Source: Rufibacter immobilis (GTDB lineage Bacteria > Bacteroidota > Bacteroidia > Cytophagales > Hymenobacteraceae). Taken from it: a stretch of 64,000 bases of DNA. Where the stretch lies: assembly GCF_003721565.1 (NCBI RefSeq), contig NZ_RJJE01000009.1, positions 372,001-436,000 on the forward strand, read 5' to 3'. Position 1 is the stretch's first letter. Each line of letters opens with the position of its first letter. The notes beneath the pieces are model-generated. The model was not told where the DNA came from. It searched no databases and saw nothing but the letters and a program-made list of their open reading frames with translations. Positions 44,183 to 53,276 of the stretch are shown here, piece after piece. Made by a program: the position numbers and the translations under genes.

Positions 44183-44571
44183 AGATAAAAACTTTAAACA
44201 GCTTCTTTCTGAAGGTAATAAGAACGCAAATTACTCTAAGAGCCTATTAAAGGTTTCTCATAAATGACCTAGACGACCTAAGCGTCCGCTTTCACCTCCG
44301 TTTTAAAGCTATTTAACGCCAATTGCGATGTTCACTGTAATTTATATGGTAACCCACCCCTCCCAAGAGGGTCAGGTGGGTTAAATTCCTAGAAGATGGT
44401 AATTCGCACCTTAGATTTTTATATAAGCAGACTTAAAACAGAAACAGTCTCTCCTGTTAAAAAACAAGTGGACGCTTGCGCCAGAGAAAGAGTTTCTTTT
44501 CTACCCGGAAGAAAATAATAAACAGGCTCTTCCTAAGAAAATAGTTATCCTAGTGGCGGCAACTAAGGAGG

Positions 44572-45204
44572 TTAAACAGGTTTGGCTGGGTTCCCGAAAA
44601 CCGTTTGCTTGGCGGGCACATCAGCGACTACCACGGCTCCGGCGCCAACCCGGGCGTTCTTGCCAATTTTGACGCCGGCTACCACCACGGCCCCGGTCCC
44701 AATGAAGGCTCCCTCGGCAATGGTCACACCGGCGTTCACCATGGCGCCGGCCCCTAGCTGCACGTTATCATCCAGCACGGCGGTGGTGTCTACCACGGCG
44801 CGGGCACCAATGATGCAGCCGTTCCCCACTTTGGCGTTGGCGTTCACAATGGCCCCAGCCTGCACAAAGTTGCCGTGGCCTAGCCAGGCGTGCTCAGACA
44901 CGTAGCTGAATTTGTGGATGGCGTTCACTGGCACCACTTTGTAATCTTCCTTGAGCATGTTGGTGAGGCTTTTGCGGGTGGCATTGTCTTCGGCGGCCAC
45001 AAACACATCACATTTCTTGCCCAGCATCTTGAGGAAATTCTCGTCCTCGGTGTTGCCCATCACGGTGATGTCGTTCACTTCTTTCTGCTGGAGGGCCACT
45101 TGGTCGTCCAGGAAGCAATACACAATTACATCGTTGCTCTGGAAGGCATCTAAGGCCAACACGCCCAACTCCTGGGCGCCTAATATAATAACTGGATTCT
45201 GCAT
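44572..45204 (-). CDS. NeuD-type sugar O-acyltransferase
   Basis: 210 aa. N-terminal Rossmann-like nucleotide/sugar-binding domain (PVIILGAQELGVLALDAF), then a left-handed beta-helix of hexapeptide repeats (GAIVNANAKVGNGCIIGARAVVDTTAVL) ending in the typical VVADVPAKQTVFGNPAKP. The catalytic His seems to be in the SEHAWLGHGNFVQAG turn. It transfers an acyl group, usually acetyl, to a nucleotide sugar for surface glycans. No glycan cluster surrounds it, so the acceptor is unknown. Confidence 0.85.
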   Translation of the reverse strand: MQNPVIILGAQELGVLALDAFQSNDVIVYCFLDDQVALQQKEVNDITVMGNTEDENFLKMLGKKCDVFVAAEDNATRKSLTNMLKEDYKVVPVNAIHKFSYVSEHAWLGHGNFVQAGAIVNANAKVGNGCIIGARAVVDTTAVLDDNVQLGAGAMVNAGVTIAEGAFIGTGAVVVAGVKIGKNARVGAGAVVVADVPAKQTVFGNPAKPV

Positions 45205-45267
45205 AGGTCTCTCTGGTTTGTATTGGAACTGGCCGCCGTTCCCGAATGGCTCAGGCGACCTGCTTTC

Positions 45268-45303
45268 CGTTTAGCGGCCGTTTTTCTGATTTACGGCCAA
45301 AAC
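45268..45303. repeat. 38-bp repeat (variant II, reverse orientation)
   Basis: CGTTTAGCGGCCGTTTTTC is the conserved half; TGATTTACGGCCAAAAC is the diverged half. Confidence 0.72.
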
Positions 45304-45341
45304 TATTCCGGTGCAAAAATAGGCAAAGAAAACGGAATAGC

Positions 45342-46649
45342 TTAGCCCCAGCGGTTTGCCAGCTTTCGGCCCCAGGCGGGCAAGGGTCCCCAGGCAATAA
45401 TCACCGTCAGAAAGAAGGGCAGCAGCGGCGCCCGGTACCGGTGCAGAGAACCCAGGTTGGGCGTGGGCAAGGTCACCAGCACCCCGGCCACGCAGAAAAA
45501 CACCAGCAACACCGCCAGAAATGAGGGCAGCGGCGGGAGTTTCCGTTCCTTTATCCTTTCTAAGAGGCACAGCAGTACCAGCAGGAAGAGCAACAGGTTC
45601 TCCAGGCCCATGGCCTGATAAGACAAAGGCCCCACTTCCCAGAGAAACGGACGGGAGAGCATCTGCCCCACTGCCTCCGGAGCGTGCAGGAGTACGGAAC
45701 CGAGGGTGGCCTGCAAGTCAGGGAAAGACAAATGGGGCTTGGAAAGATCTGTTTTCTCCAGAATGTTCCGGTAGTTCCAGAGGATGTGCCGGGCAAAGAA
45801 GCCCAGGTTGAACGTGGGGTGCGCGAACGAAGCAGCAAAGGCCCCTCCCCCCAGCAGTCCTAGCCACACCAGCAGCTGCCTATGCCGCGAACGCAGCCCT
45901 TCCACCCGTTCCGCAAGCCATTTGGTAAGCACATAAGTCCCCAGCAGCACCACTAGTACCGCCGCCAGAAAGAATTTAATGCGCCAGAGCAGCCAGACGC
46001 AGGGCAACAGGAACAGGATATATTTTCCGGACTCGGCAGAACTTTCCGTTTTATACAGCTTCAGGAATAAGCCTACCGTAAGGCAGAGACTACCCATGAA
46101 CAAGGCATCTTTGAGCACACCGCTGGCCCAGAAAACAGTAGAAGGAAAGAAGAGAAAGGCCACTGCCGCCGCCAGTCCATATGCCGGGAAATACGTTCTT
46201 AGCTGACCCACCAGAAACCAGCTCCCCCAGAAACTGAACAAAGACAAGTACAGCCCGCTCCCCCAATAAGAGTTGCCCGTAAGCAGGTACAACCCACTCA
46301 AGGGCTTCAGGAAGAAGAACGAGTTTGAATAGACCTTCCAGAGCAGCTTCACCTCGCTCACGTCATTCTGCCACAGAAACTTGAGGTACCAGGCTGGGTT
46401 CTCCTTAGCCGCAGTTACCACTTTCAGCGCCTCGGCGTGGTAGGACCAAGTATCGCCCATCTGGTGCCAGTTAGGGCCAATATTCAGGTAATGTTGGTAC
46501 AGCCAACCCAGCGCAACCCCGCAACCTAACTTCAGGAGCAAGGCAGTCCAGAAAACGGGTTTCAGGCCCGGTCCCTTCCCCACGGTCCGCCATAGCAGGT
46601 ACACCAGAAAAAGAAAAGCGGGAAGATGCAGCCAGGAGAGCAGGTTCAT
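45342..46649 (-). CDS. Polytopic membrane protein, possibly glycosyltransferase-like
   Basis: 435 aa from the ATG at 46649 (MNLLSWLHLPAFLFLVYLL), whose ATG overlaps the TGA of the upstream gene (ATGA). About ten hydrophobic segments, with a soluble loop after the first two (QMGDTWSYHAEALKVV) and the motif FFPSTVFWASGVLKDALFMGSL. This layout resembles dolichyl-type/GT-C membrane proteins, where an acidic residue in the first loop (here GDTWSY) is typical, but no family is certain. It is inner-membrane and translationally coupled to DUF2851. Confidence 0.78.
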   Translation of the reverse strand: MNLLSWLHLPAFLFLVYLLWRTVGKGPGLKPVFWTALLLKLGCGVALGWLYQHYLNIGPNWHQMGDTWSYHAEALKVVTAAKENPAWYLKFLWQNDVSEVKLLWKVYSNSFFFLKPLSGLYLLTGNSYWGSGLYLSLFSFWGSWFLVGQLRTYFPAYGLAAAVAFLFFPSTVFWASGVLKDALFMGSLCLTVGLFLKLYKTESSAESGKYILFLLPCVWLLWRIKFFLAAVLVVLLGTYVLTKWLAERVEGLRSRHRQLLVWLGLLGGGAFAASFAHPTFNLGFFARHILWNYRNILEKTDLSKPHLSFPDLQATLGSVLLHAPEAVGQMLSRPFLWEVGPLSYQAMGLENLLLFLLVLLCLLERIKERKLPPLPSFLAVLLVFFCVAGVLVTLPTPNLGSLHRYRAPLLPFFLTVIIAWGPLPAWGRKLANRWG

Positions 46650-47941
46650 GCCAGGGTGAGGTTCTGTTTCATCAGGCGGTGCCCAATGACGCAATGTACG
46701 CATTTCTTAGGTGCGCAGTATGTGTGGTAAAGTCCCAGCAACGCCTGCGAATCGGCGGCGGAGGCGTTGGGGAAGCCCAGCGGCGGGTACAAACGCGTAA
46801 TCTTGTTCTGCTCCTTGCCCAGTTCCTCCAAAAGCCGTACCGCCTTCTCTTGGAACGCCGCATTATCCATGCGCCGGCTGTAGGCCACCAGCAAGGGAGC
46901 CACCACATTGATCAACAGCCCGGCAATGCTTTCCTCCCCCATCTGAGGGAACGGCTGCGCCGATGGTTTCCCCACCGCGTAATGGGTTTGCCAATAGACC
47001 GGGGGCGTCTGCCGGAAAAAGCCGAAATACTCTTCCTTGGTCTCACAGGCCACCAATCCCGACCACAAATGCTCCTGGGCCTGCAACACCGCGTACCATT
47101 GCCCCAGCCGTATGCCCGGGAAATTGGCCGGTCTCAGCCGCAGCATGTTCCAGGCACTTATAGGCAGCGGAGCCTCCAGTTGGTGTTTATGGGCCAGAAA
47201 CGCATACTCTTTTGCCAGAACTTCGGCGTAGCCATCGTGAGCAATTTCCCCGGTTAGGAAACCCGCCTGCCCAAACACCAACGCCTCTAACTGCCCCGGG
47301 CTTTGCCGATAACGTTTCACTAAGCTATAGGGAAGCACTTGCGCCAGCCGTAGAAAGCCCTCCTGATTAATCTTAAACCCGAACCCCGCCGCCATGCTCT
47401 GGTAAACGGTGCTTTCCCAGTCCTGCTGGTTCTGCGCCAGACGTTCCAGCACCAGATCTGCTTTGAGCGTGAGCCGTTCCAGCAGGGTTTTGTCCATCAT
47501 GGCCGACTTAAAGATGCTCTCTACCTGCGGGGCCTGGGCGGCGCACGGAATGGCGGTTTGGCTCCACAGCAGTTCCTGGTACTGCGCCTGCACCGGCAGG
47601 GCCACCCGGTCCTTCAGCTCCAGGGTGGGCATGGGCGTGCCTTCTTCCCGATAGACCACTTCGTCGTTTTCCCACACCACATGCAGCACCACCTGGTTGT
47701 ATTTCTGGTCATGCTGATGCTGGTGGCGGCGCCAGTCTGAGGCTCTGAGATGCAGCTCCACACTGCCAATCCAGAGGTTCCCGCCTATGCGCAGGCGGGC
47801 GCTGGAAAAATCTGGCCCGGCGTCTGACCGGTTGTAGAACCCCGGGTGCAGCACGGCCACTTCCTCGCCCTGCGTGGTACAGAGGTCCTCCTTCCGGAAG
47901 TACTGGTATTGCCAGAGGTAGTGCAGGAAATCTTCTTTCAT
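46646..47941 (-). CDS. DUF2851 family protein
   Basis: 431 aa from the ATG at 47941 (MKEDFLHYLWQYQYFRKEDL); a longer frame starts inside the pyrF terminator and is not likely. DUF2851 features: HPGFYNRSDAGPDFSSARLRIGGNLWIGSVELHLRASDW and VVLHVVWENDEVV, and a C-terminal Cys group (HTYCAPKKCVHCVIGHRLM) that may bind metal. The N-terminal part, with D-GPDF and E-HL spaced like PD-(D/E)XK residues, could be nuclease-like (speculative). Soluble, no signal peptide. Its function is unknown. Confidence 0.85.
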   Translation of the reverse strand: MKEDFLHYLWQYQYFRKEDLCTTQGEEVAVLHPGFYNRSDAGPDFSSARLRIGGNLWIGSVELHLRASDWRRHQHQHDQKYNQVVLHVVWENDEVVYREEGTPMPTLELKDRVALPVQAQYQELLWSQTAIPCAAQAPQVESIFKSAMMDKTLLERLTLKADLVLERLAQNQQDWESTVYQSMAAGFGFKINQEGFLRLAQVLPYSLVKRYRQSPGQLEALVFGQAGFLTGEIAHDGYAEVLAKEYAFLAHKHQLEAPLPISAWNMLRLRPANFPGIRLGQWYAVLQAQEHLWSGLVACETKEEYFGFFRQTPPVYWQTHYAVGKPSAQPFPQMGEESIAGLLINVVAPLLVAYSRRMDNAAFQEKAVRLLEELGKEQNKITRLYPPLGFPNASAADSQALLGLYHTYCAPKKCVHCVIGHRLMKQNLTLA

Positions 47942-47942
47942 A

Positions 47943-48000
47943 AAAAAACAGCCTCCCGGGTTTACTCTGCACATACGCAGCAGAACCCGAAAGGCTGTTT
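47943..48000 (-). terminator. Terminator of pyrF
   Basis: Long hairpin: AAACAGCCTTTCGGGTT pairs with AACCCGGGAGGCTGTTT around an inner CTGCTGCG/TGCAGAG stem, ending in a T-run on the minus strand. A 38-bp repeat lies between it and the pyrF stop. Confidence 0.85.
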
Positions 48001-48001
48001 C

Positions 48002-48039
48002 CGTTTTGGGGCCGTTTTTGGAAAAAGAGCCGCTAAACG
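48002..48039. repeat. 38-bp palindromic repeat
   Basis: Arms CGTTTTGGGGCCG and GAGCCGCTAAACG, 4 bp from the pyrF stop. Confidence 0.85.
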
Positions 48040-48043
48040 GCTA

Positions 48044-48871
48044 TTACGGCAGGTACTCGTTCAGGTAACGGTCCATCTGCTGCTGCACCTCCAGCGCGGC
48101 GGCGCGGGCTTTCTCCGCGAAGTCTTCGCCCTGCGAGGCGTAAATAATCTGTCTGGATGAGTTCACCAGCAACCCGCATTCTTTGTTCATCCCGAACTTG
48201 GAGATTTCCTCCAGGCTTCCGCCCTGCGCGCCCACGCCGGGCACCAGCAGGAAATGGTCGGGGGCCAGTTGCCGGATGCGCTCCACATAGTCGTGGCGGG
48301 TGGCGCCTACCACGTACATCATGTTTTCGGCGGAGCCCCAGGTCTGGCTGTTATGGATCACTTTCTCAAACATGAAATACGATTTGCCTTCAGACACCAC
48401 GCTCAGCAGCTGGAAATCTTCGTGGCCCGGGTTGGAGGTGAGCGCCAGCAGGATGACCCACTTGTTGGGGAACTGCAGAAACGGCGACACGGAGTCGACG
48501 CCCATGTACGGGGCCACGGTGATGGAATCAAAGTTCATCTGGTCAAAAAACGCGCGGGCATACAGCTCCGAGGTGTTTCCAATGTCGCCACGCTTGGCAT
48601 CGGCGATGGTGAAGAGCTCCTCCGGAATCACGCTCAGGGTCCGCTCCAGACTTACCCAGCCTTTGGGGCCGTGGGCCTCATAGAACGCGATGTTGGGCTT
48701 ATAAGCCACGCACAGGTCTGCCGTTGCCTCAATGATCTGCCGGTTGAACTCATAGAGGGGGTCTTCCAACTGCAACAGGTGCGGCGGTATTTTCTTGATG
48801 TCTGTGTCTAACCCAATGCACAGGTAAGACCGTTTGCGCTGTATCTGTTCAAAAAGCTGTTGTCTGGTCAT
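48044..48871 (-). CDS. pyrF: Orotidine 5'-phosphate decarboxylase (type 2)
   Basis: 275 aa. Type 2 [18 protein letters not shown], active-site [12 protein letters not shown] with the Lys/Asp pair, [14 protein letters not shown] and VPGVGAQGG. It makes UMP, the last step of pyrimidine synthesis, in the cytosol. pyrD lies 5 kb away, not in the same operon. Confidence 0.95.
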   Translation of the reverse strand: MTRQQLFEQIQRKRSYLCIGLDTDIKKIPPHLLQLEDPLYEFNRQIIEATADLCVAYKPNIAFYEAHGPKGWVSLERTLSVIPEELFTIADAKRGDIGNTSELYARAFFDQMNFDSITVAPYMGVDSVSPFLQFPNKWVILLALTSNPGHEDFQLLSVVSEGKSYFMFEKVIHNSQTWGSAENMMYVVGATRHDYVERIRQLAPDHFLLVPGVGAQGGSLEEISKFGMNKECGLLVNSSRQIIYASQGEDFAEKARAAALEVQQQMDRYLNEYLP

Positions 48872-48907
48872 GGAAGGATCTAATTGATAGCGGACACAAA
48901 GCTAAAC

Positions 48908-48944
48908 CGTTTTTGCCTTTTTTTGTTGAAATGGCCGCTAAACG
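48908..48944. repeat. 38-bp repeat, degenerate (end of composite B)
   Basis: The right arm ATGGCCGCTAAACG is recognisable; the left arm CGTTTTTGCC is weak. Confidence 0.5.
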
Positions 48945-49653
48945 CAATGCTTTTAAGCTGATGCCTTGGAGTAACCGCTTGCCGCGTGGGTTCATAAACT
49001 TCACTATTCCATCTTTGGCGGTAAGCGCTCACGGCCGCGGGCCCCCTTCTTCCCCTCTCGCACTGCCCTTGCGGCCAAGCTAGTGCAGTTGGTGTTTAGC
49101 TCCCGCTATCCTTCGGCCACAAGCGAGGCGCTCGATGGGTAAGACTGGAATAGGTGCGTTTAGTAGAGGCTGTTGGAACTTGGCGGCTGAAACTCTGCTA
49201 ACGTAAACCCACCCCTACCCCTCCCAGGAGGGGAGTTCCGGTTCAAAGAGGATGAGGCGGCAATGATGGGAAAGGTGGTATAGGCGTGGAGACGGCAGAA
49301 GAATGACTGCGTGAGCTGACTTCATTAGTAATCTTTCCTTACTCGTGCAGATACTCCCCTCCTGGGAGGGGTAGGGGTGGGTTCTACGCGTATTAATCTT
49401 CCCGCGGTTCCCGGCGAGTCTGGAGACTCGCCCCATCCTTTGGCACGAGACAGAAGTCTTGCGTCAGCACTTGTTCAAACCATCAGCAGTAAGCAATCAA
49501 CAATCAACCAAAGACCTCGCAGCGTCTGGAGGACCTGTGAGCGTCTGCGCCAACTCCCGCCTCTGTCTTCCCAAATTAAGCCAAAACCAAACTCTAGACT
49601 CAGAACTCAAGACTCAGGACTTGTTTCAACCTACAGGCGTCCGCGCTGATTTG

Positions 49654-49691
49654 CGTTTAGCGGCTCTTTTTCTGGAATCTGGCCTAAAACA
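49654..49691. repeat. 38-bp repeat (other end of composite B)
   Basis: CGTTTAGCGGCTCTTTTTC half kept; TGGAATCTGGCCTAAAACA half diverged. Confidence 0.75.
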
Positions 49692-49740
49692 GAAGCCCGG
49701 CTACCTTCTGGCGAGAGCCGGGCATCGGGCCATGCATTTG

Positions 49741-49778
49741 CGTTTAGGGGCTGTTTTTGGAAAAACAGCCCCTAAACG
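49741..49778. repeat. 38-bp palindromic repeat, perfect arms, extended stem
   Basis: Exact arms CGTTTAGGGGCTG and CAGCCCCTAAACG. Unique flanks GCATTTG and CAAATGC extend the stem 7 bp. It directly adjoins the next terminator. Confidence 0.93.
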
Positions 49779-49779
49779 C

Positions 49780-49811
49780 AAATGCTCCCGCTATTCAGCG
49801 GGAGCATTTAT
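49780..49811 (-). terminator. Intrinsic terminator of the LolA-like gene
   Basis: Stem AAATGCTCCCGC / GCGGGAGCATTT, loop TATTCA, 22 bp past the stop at 49833. Confidence 0.88.
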
Positions 49812-49814
49812 CTT

Positions 49815-49833
49815 GATACGTGATACGTGCTAC
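49815..49833 (-). repeat. Copy of the GTAGCACGTATCA motif
   Basis: The minus strand carries GTAGCACGTATCACGTATC, sharing the motif at the join of the valS-upstream 14-bp units. It touches the stop of the LolA-like gene. Confidence 0.55.
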
Positions 49834-50486
49834 TATCTCAGGTCTACCACTTTCACGCCTTTGTACTTGCTCTTGTCAAAGGCAAAGGTGGTAGCCGTTA
49901 CCGGTGGGTTAGGAGTGAATTTGGTGATTTTGTAGGTGTAGCGGTTGCCGTTCTTCCGGAACATCTTCCATGACTTGATGGAGTTGTCTTTCTTGCTGAT
50001 GTGCAGCCTCACCTTGAAGATCTGGTTTTCGCGGTCGTTGGGGGTTAGGTCAATGACGTGTACGGCCTCACCGCCTTCTTTCTCCTCCCCGCCATACACG
50101 TACCGGTAACCTTTCTTGTAGAGCGTGTAGATCTGGTTTGGCGTCATTTCCTGCTCATCTGGGTCATTGTCTGAGACTGTCACTTCGTTCTCCTTTTTCA
50201 TGAAGGTCCAGATAGTGGCGCCGTTGTTGATGATTTCCTGCCCCGCTACCGCCAGGCGGTACTTGTTACCGGAAATGGTAATATCGCCGCTAATGGACTC
50301 CTTCACCTTGGCCGAAGGGCTTTCCAGGGTTTGGGTAAAATTCACTTTGAAAGCGTTGAGGGCCTGGTATTTTTTGCTCATCGCATCCAGGATCTTCTCG
50401 GCCTGTGGGTCTTTCTGCACGTTCTGGGCCTGGGTTAGTTGAACCACCGCCAGCAGGGCGAGCAGAAAAGAAAAGAATCGTTTCAT
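49833..50486 (-). CDS. LolA-like outer-membrane lipoprotein carrier protein
   Basis: 217 aa. Signal peptide (MKRFFSFLLALLAVVQLTQAQ), then the LolA/LolB half-barrel pattern: KILDAMSKKYQALNAFKVNFTQTLESP, GDITISGNKYRLAVAGQEIINNGATIWTF, VIDLTPNDRENQIFKVRLHISKKDNSIKSWKMF. A periplasmic chaperone moving lipoproteins to the outer membrane, or a related envelope carrier. It follows ftsK, 42 bp downstream, on the same strand, as lolA-type genes often do. Confidence 0.87.
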   Translation of the reverse strand: MKRFFSFLLALLAVVQLTQAQNVQKDPQAEKILDAMSKKYQALNAFKVNFTQTLESPSAKVKESISGDITISGNKYRLAVAGQEIINNGATIWTFMKKENEVTVSDNDPDEQEMTPNQIYTLYKKGYRYVYGGEEKEGGEAVHVIDLTPNDRENQIFKVRLHISKKDNSIKSWKMFRKNGNRYTYKITKFTPNPPVTATTFAFDKSKYKGVKVVDLR

Positions 50487-50528
50487 GTGTGTCTATTTAA
50501 GTTGAATATAAATGCCGTGTAAAATTTA

Positions 50529-53192
50529 CTACTGCATGCTATTCAATAACTGTTCCAAACTGTACTCATCTGGAATTAAAACTTCGCGGGCCTTGCTGCC
50601 TTCAAACGGCCCTACAACTCCGGCAGCCTCTAACTGGTCAATGAGGCGACCGGCGCGGTTGTAACCCAGCTTCAGGCGGCGTTGCAACAGAGAGGTACTG
50701 CCCTGCTGGTGCGTGACCACAATGCGGGCCGCCTCTTCAAACATGGCGTCTTTGTTGCTCGGGTCAAAGTCTGCTTTGTCATTGCCGCTCTCGTCGCCCA
50801 CAAATTCTGGCAGCAGATAAGCGTCTGGGTAACCCTGCTGCTCCCCAATGAACTCACAGATGCGGTCTACCTCGGGGGTATCCACAAACGCGCACTGCAC
50901 CCTGATCAGGTCAGAGCCCAACGAGAACAGCATATCGCCTTGGCCAATCAACTGATCGGCGCCGCCGGTATCCAGAATGGTACGGGAGTCAATCTTAGAC
51001 GTTACCTTAAAGGAAATACGGGCTGGGAAGTTGGCTTTGATGATACCCGTGATCACGTTTACCGACGGGCGCTGCGTAGCCACCACCAGGTGAATGCCAA
51101 TGGCCCGGGCCAGCTGCGCCAGACGCGCAATAGGCGTTTCCACCTCTTTCCCCGCCGTCATCATCAAGTCGGCTAACTCGTCAATGACCAGCACAATGAA
51201 CGGCATGAAGCGGTGGCCTTTCTTAGGGTTCAGCCGGCGTTCCACAAACTTGAGGTTGTACTCCTTCAGGTTGCGGCAACCGGCGTCTTTGAGCAAATCA
51301 TAACGCTGGTCCATCTCCATACAGAGCGAGTTCAGCGTGTTTACTACCTTTTTGGTATCGGTGATGATGGCCTCATCGGTATCAGGTAACTTGGCCAGGA
51401 AGTGACGCTCAATCTTGTTGAACAAAGACAATTCCACCTTCTTAGGGTCTACCAGCACAAACTTGAGCTGCGACGGGTGCCGCTTGTAGAGCAACGACGT
51501 GAGGATGGCGTTCAAGCCCACCGATTTCCCCTGGCCCGTGGCACCCGCCATGAGCAAGTGCGGCATTTTGGCTAAGTCAGCGATGAAGACTTCATTGGTG
51601 ATGGTCTTCCCGAAGGCAATAGGCAGATCCATCTCGCTTTTCAGGAATTTCTCAGTGCTCAGGATAGATTTAATGGACACCATCTCCTTCTTCTTGTTGG
51701 GCACCTCAATCCCGATGGTTCCCTTGCCCGGAATGGGCGCAATGATCCGGATGCCCAAGGCTGCCAAACTCAACGCGATGTCATCTTCCAAGCTCTTGAT
51801 TTTGGAGATACGTACCCCGGCATCGGGCACAATTTCATAGAGGGTCACGGTGGGGCCAATGGTAGCCTTGATGCTGGCAATGCCTATGTTGTAATTGCCC
51901 AAGGTTTCTACAATGCGGTCTTTGTTGGCCTCCAGCTCTTCTTTGCTCACCTGCACTTTGCCCACGCCGTAGTCAATGAGCAGCTCCAGTGACGGATACT
52001 GGTAACGCGGCAGGTCAAGGGTAGGGTCATAATTCTCGCTCACCAGGTCATCAGATTCTTCCTCTGCGGCTACCTTTTCAATGGCCAGGTCCAGTTCAGC
52101 AGAGGGCTCTTCCTCTTCAATGAGTACGTCATCGTCCTGCTCCACTTCCAGAGACAGAGGCACGGCTGCCAGGGGCACCACAGGTTTGGCCGTCACTGGA
52201 CCTTCATTAAAAGCAAACAGGTTCTCTTCCCGGGTTTGCACCTCTTCCTCCGGCTCCTCCTCGTAGAAATCGTCCTGCTCCGGTTCCTCTTCCTGGTGGT
52301 AGAGGTCTTCCTCATAAGGTTCTTCTTCCTCCTCAGGCTGGGCCTGCAAGGCAAACGGGGCCGGATACTCAGGTTCCTCCTCAAAAGTACCCGATGGATT
52401 GGTTAAGTGGTTCATGCCCATTGAGGGCGAAGCGTAGACATTGCCTTCGGGCTTTTCGGCCACGGGAGCCGCCGGAGCTGTCTGCCTGGCAAATCTGGGG
52501 CGGCCCAGCGTGGTGATGTTGAAGAAGAACATGACAAAGGCCACCAGCGCGAACGCCATGAGCAGCCCCGTTCCCCAGCCCAGCAAGCTTTGCAGCCACA
52601 GAGCCGTCTCAAACCCGATGGCCCCGCTCAGGAAACCGTACGTATCTGTAGCCTGGTTCAGCAGCACCAGGTAACCGGCGGTTATGCAGCCCCACAGCAA
52701 CCCGAACAAACATAGCGTTACCACAGAAGACAGCGTGATGGACGTGCGCCGGAAAACGATCTTGTAACCGATGTAGAACACCACCGGCACAAAAAAGAAG
52801 GAGGCCACCCCAAACCATTGATTGATGAAGTAATCTGAGATCCAGGCCCCAAACAGGCCCAGCCAGTTTTCTGACTCCAGCCCAGATTCCTTCACGTCCT
52901 GCGCCGTTACAGACTCTACCACGCTTTGGTCTGCGGTGCCCGTGAACAGGAAAGAGACAAACGCGATGGTGAGGTACAGCGAAGACAGCAGAAAGAAAAA
53001 CCCGATGAACAGCTGCAGCCGCCTATCTTTCAAAAAATTAAAGGAAATCTGCGGTTTGGGGAAAGACTTTCTGGGTTTGGCCTCTTTGGGGGCGCGTGTC
53101 TCTGTCTTTCCCTTCGGTTCATTTTGGCTCCGGGGCGTATTCTTAGGCCGCGGACCAGTCCCTACATCGCGTTTATATGTGTTCGTTGCCAT
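50529..53192 (-). CDS. ftsK: DNA translocase FtsK/SpoIIIE
   Basis: 887 aa from the ATG at 53192 (an upstream TTG would add 6 residues). Basic N-terminal tail; four membrane helices (LQLFIGFFFLLSSLYLTIAF onward); a very acidic Glu/Asp-rich linker (residues ~285-380); motor domain with Walker A GATGQGKSVGLNA, FVLVDPKKVELSLF and Walker B IVLVIDELADLM; C-terminal gamma winged helix (GSTSLLQRRLKLGYNRAGRLIDQLE) that reads KOPS sites. It pumps chromosomal DNA through the closing septum. Confidence 0.96.
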   Translation of the reverse strand: MATNTYKRDVGTGPRPKNTPRSQNEPKGKTETRAPKEAKPRKSFPKPQISFNFLKDRRLQLFIGFFFLLSSLYLTIAFVSFLFTGTADQSVVESVTAQDVKESGLESENWLGLFGAWISDYFINQWFGVASFFFVPVVFYIGYKIVFRRTSITLSSVVTLCLFGLLWGCITAGYLVLLNQATDTYGFLSGAIGFETALWLQSLLGWGTGLLMAFALVAFVMFFFNITTLGRPRFARQTAPAAPVAEKPEGNVYASPSMGMNHLTNPSGTFEEEPEYPAPFALQAQPEEEEEPYEEDLYHQEEEPEQDDFYEEEPEEEVQTREENLFAFNEGPVTAKPVVPLAAVPLSLEVEQDDDVLIEEEEPSAELDLAIEKVAAEEESDDLVSENYDPTLDLPRYQYPSLELLIDYGVGKVQVSKEELEANKDRIVETLGNYNIGIASIKATIGPTVTLYEIVPDAGVRISKIKSLEDDIALSLAALGIRIIAPIPGKGTIGIEVPNKKKEMVSIKSILSTEKFLKSEMDLPIAFGKTITNEVFIADLAKMPHLLMAGATGQGKSVGLNAILTSLLYKRHPSQLKFVLVDPKKVELSLFNKIERHFLAKLPDTDEAIITDTKKVVNTLNSLCMEMDQRYDLLKDAGCRNLKEYNLKFVERRLNPKKGHRFMPFIVLVIDELADLMMTAGKEVETPIARLAQLARAIGIHLVVATQRPSVNVITGIIKANFPARISFKVTSKIDSRTILDTGGADQLIGQGDMLFSLGSDLIRVQCAFVDTPEVDRICEFIGEQQGYPDAYLLPEFVGDESGNDKADFDPSNKDAMFEEAARIVVTHQQGSTSLLQRRLKLGYNRAGRLIDQLEAAGVVGPFEGSKAREVLIPDEYSLEQLLNSMQ

Positions 53193-53276
53193 GCTGTCTC
53201 CAAACTTCAAATCTACACTATTCCAATCAATAAGCCGTACACATTCTCTCTGTATATGGTTTATTCTATATAGTAA

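Larger units (their letters stand above)
43557..44571. other. 1-kb A/T-rich gene-free region upstream of kaiC
   Basis: No credible reading frame. It contains the kaiC promoter (not resolved), the nested inverted repeat 44066-44182, further fragments of the same arm (44278-44291 and 44464-44483), and a small dyad AACCCACCCCTCCC / GGTGGGTT at 44351-44382 related to block Y of the composite repeats. It may be a decayed insertion or a regulatory region. Confidence 0.65.
48908..49691 (+). repeat. Composite dispersed repeat, copy B
   Basis: Order on the plus strand: degenerate 38-bp repeat (48908-48944), GCTGATGCCTTGG (48957-48969), block Y (49020-49383), a ~125-bp insertion absent from copy A (contains the dyad GGCGAGTCTGGAGACTCGCC), block X (49510-49551 is the best conserved part), 38-bp repeat (49654-49691). 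Inside block Y a CCACCCCTACCCCTCC motif at ~49205 and its complement at ~49365 form an inner inverted repeat of ~150 bp span. Confidence 0.8.
48872..49832. other. 1-kb gene-free region filled by composite repeat B and terminators
   Basis: Between pyrF and the LolA-like gene. It holds composite repeat B (48908-49691), a hairpin GCCCGGCT / AGCCGGGC near 49696-49724, a perfect palindrome (49741-49778) and the LolA-like terminator. No gene is seen. Confidence 0.8.

Noticed and set aside
43557-44571. A hidden small gene or tRNA in the 1-kb gap
   Set aside because: No open frame with coding character and no tRNA-like T-loop or cloverleaf was found by eye; only repeats.
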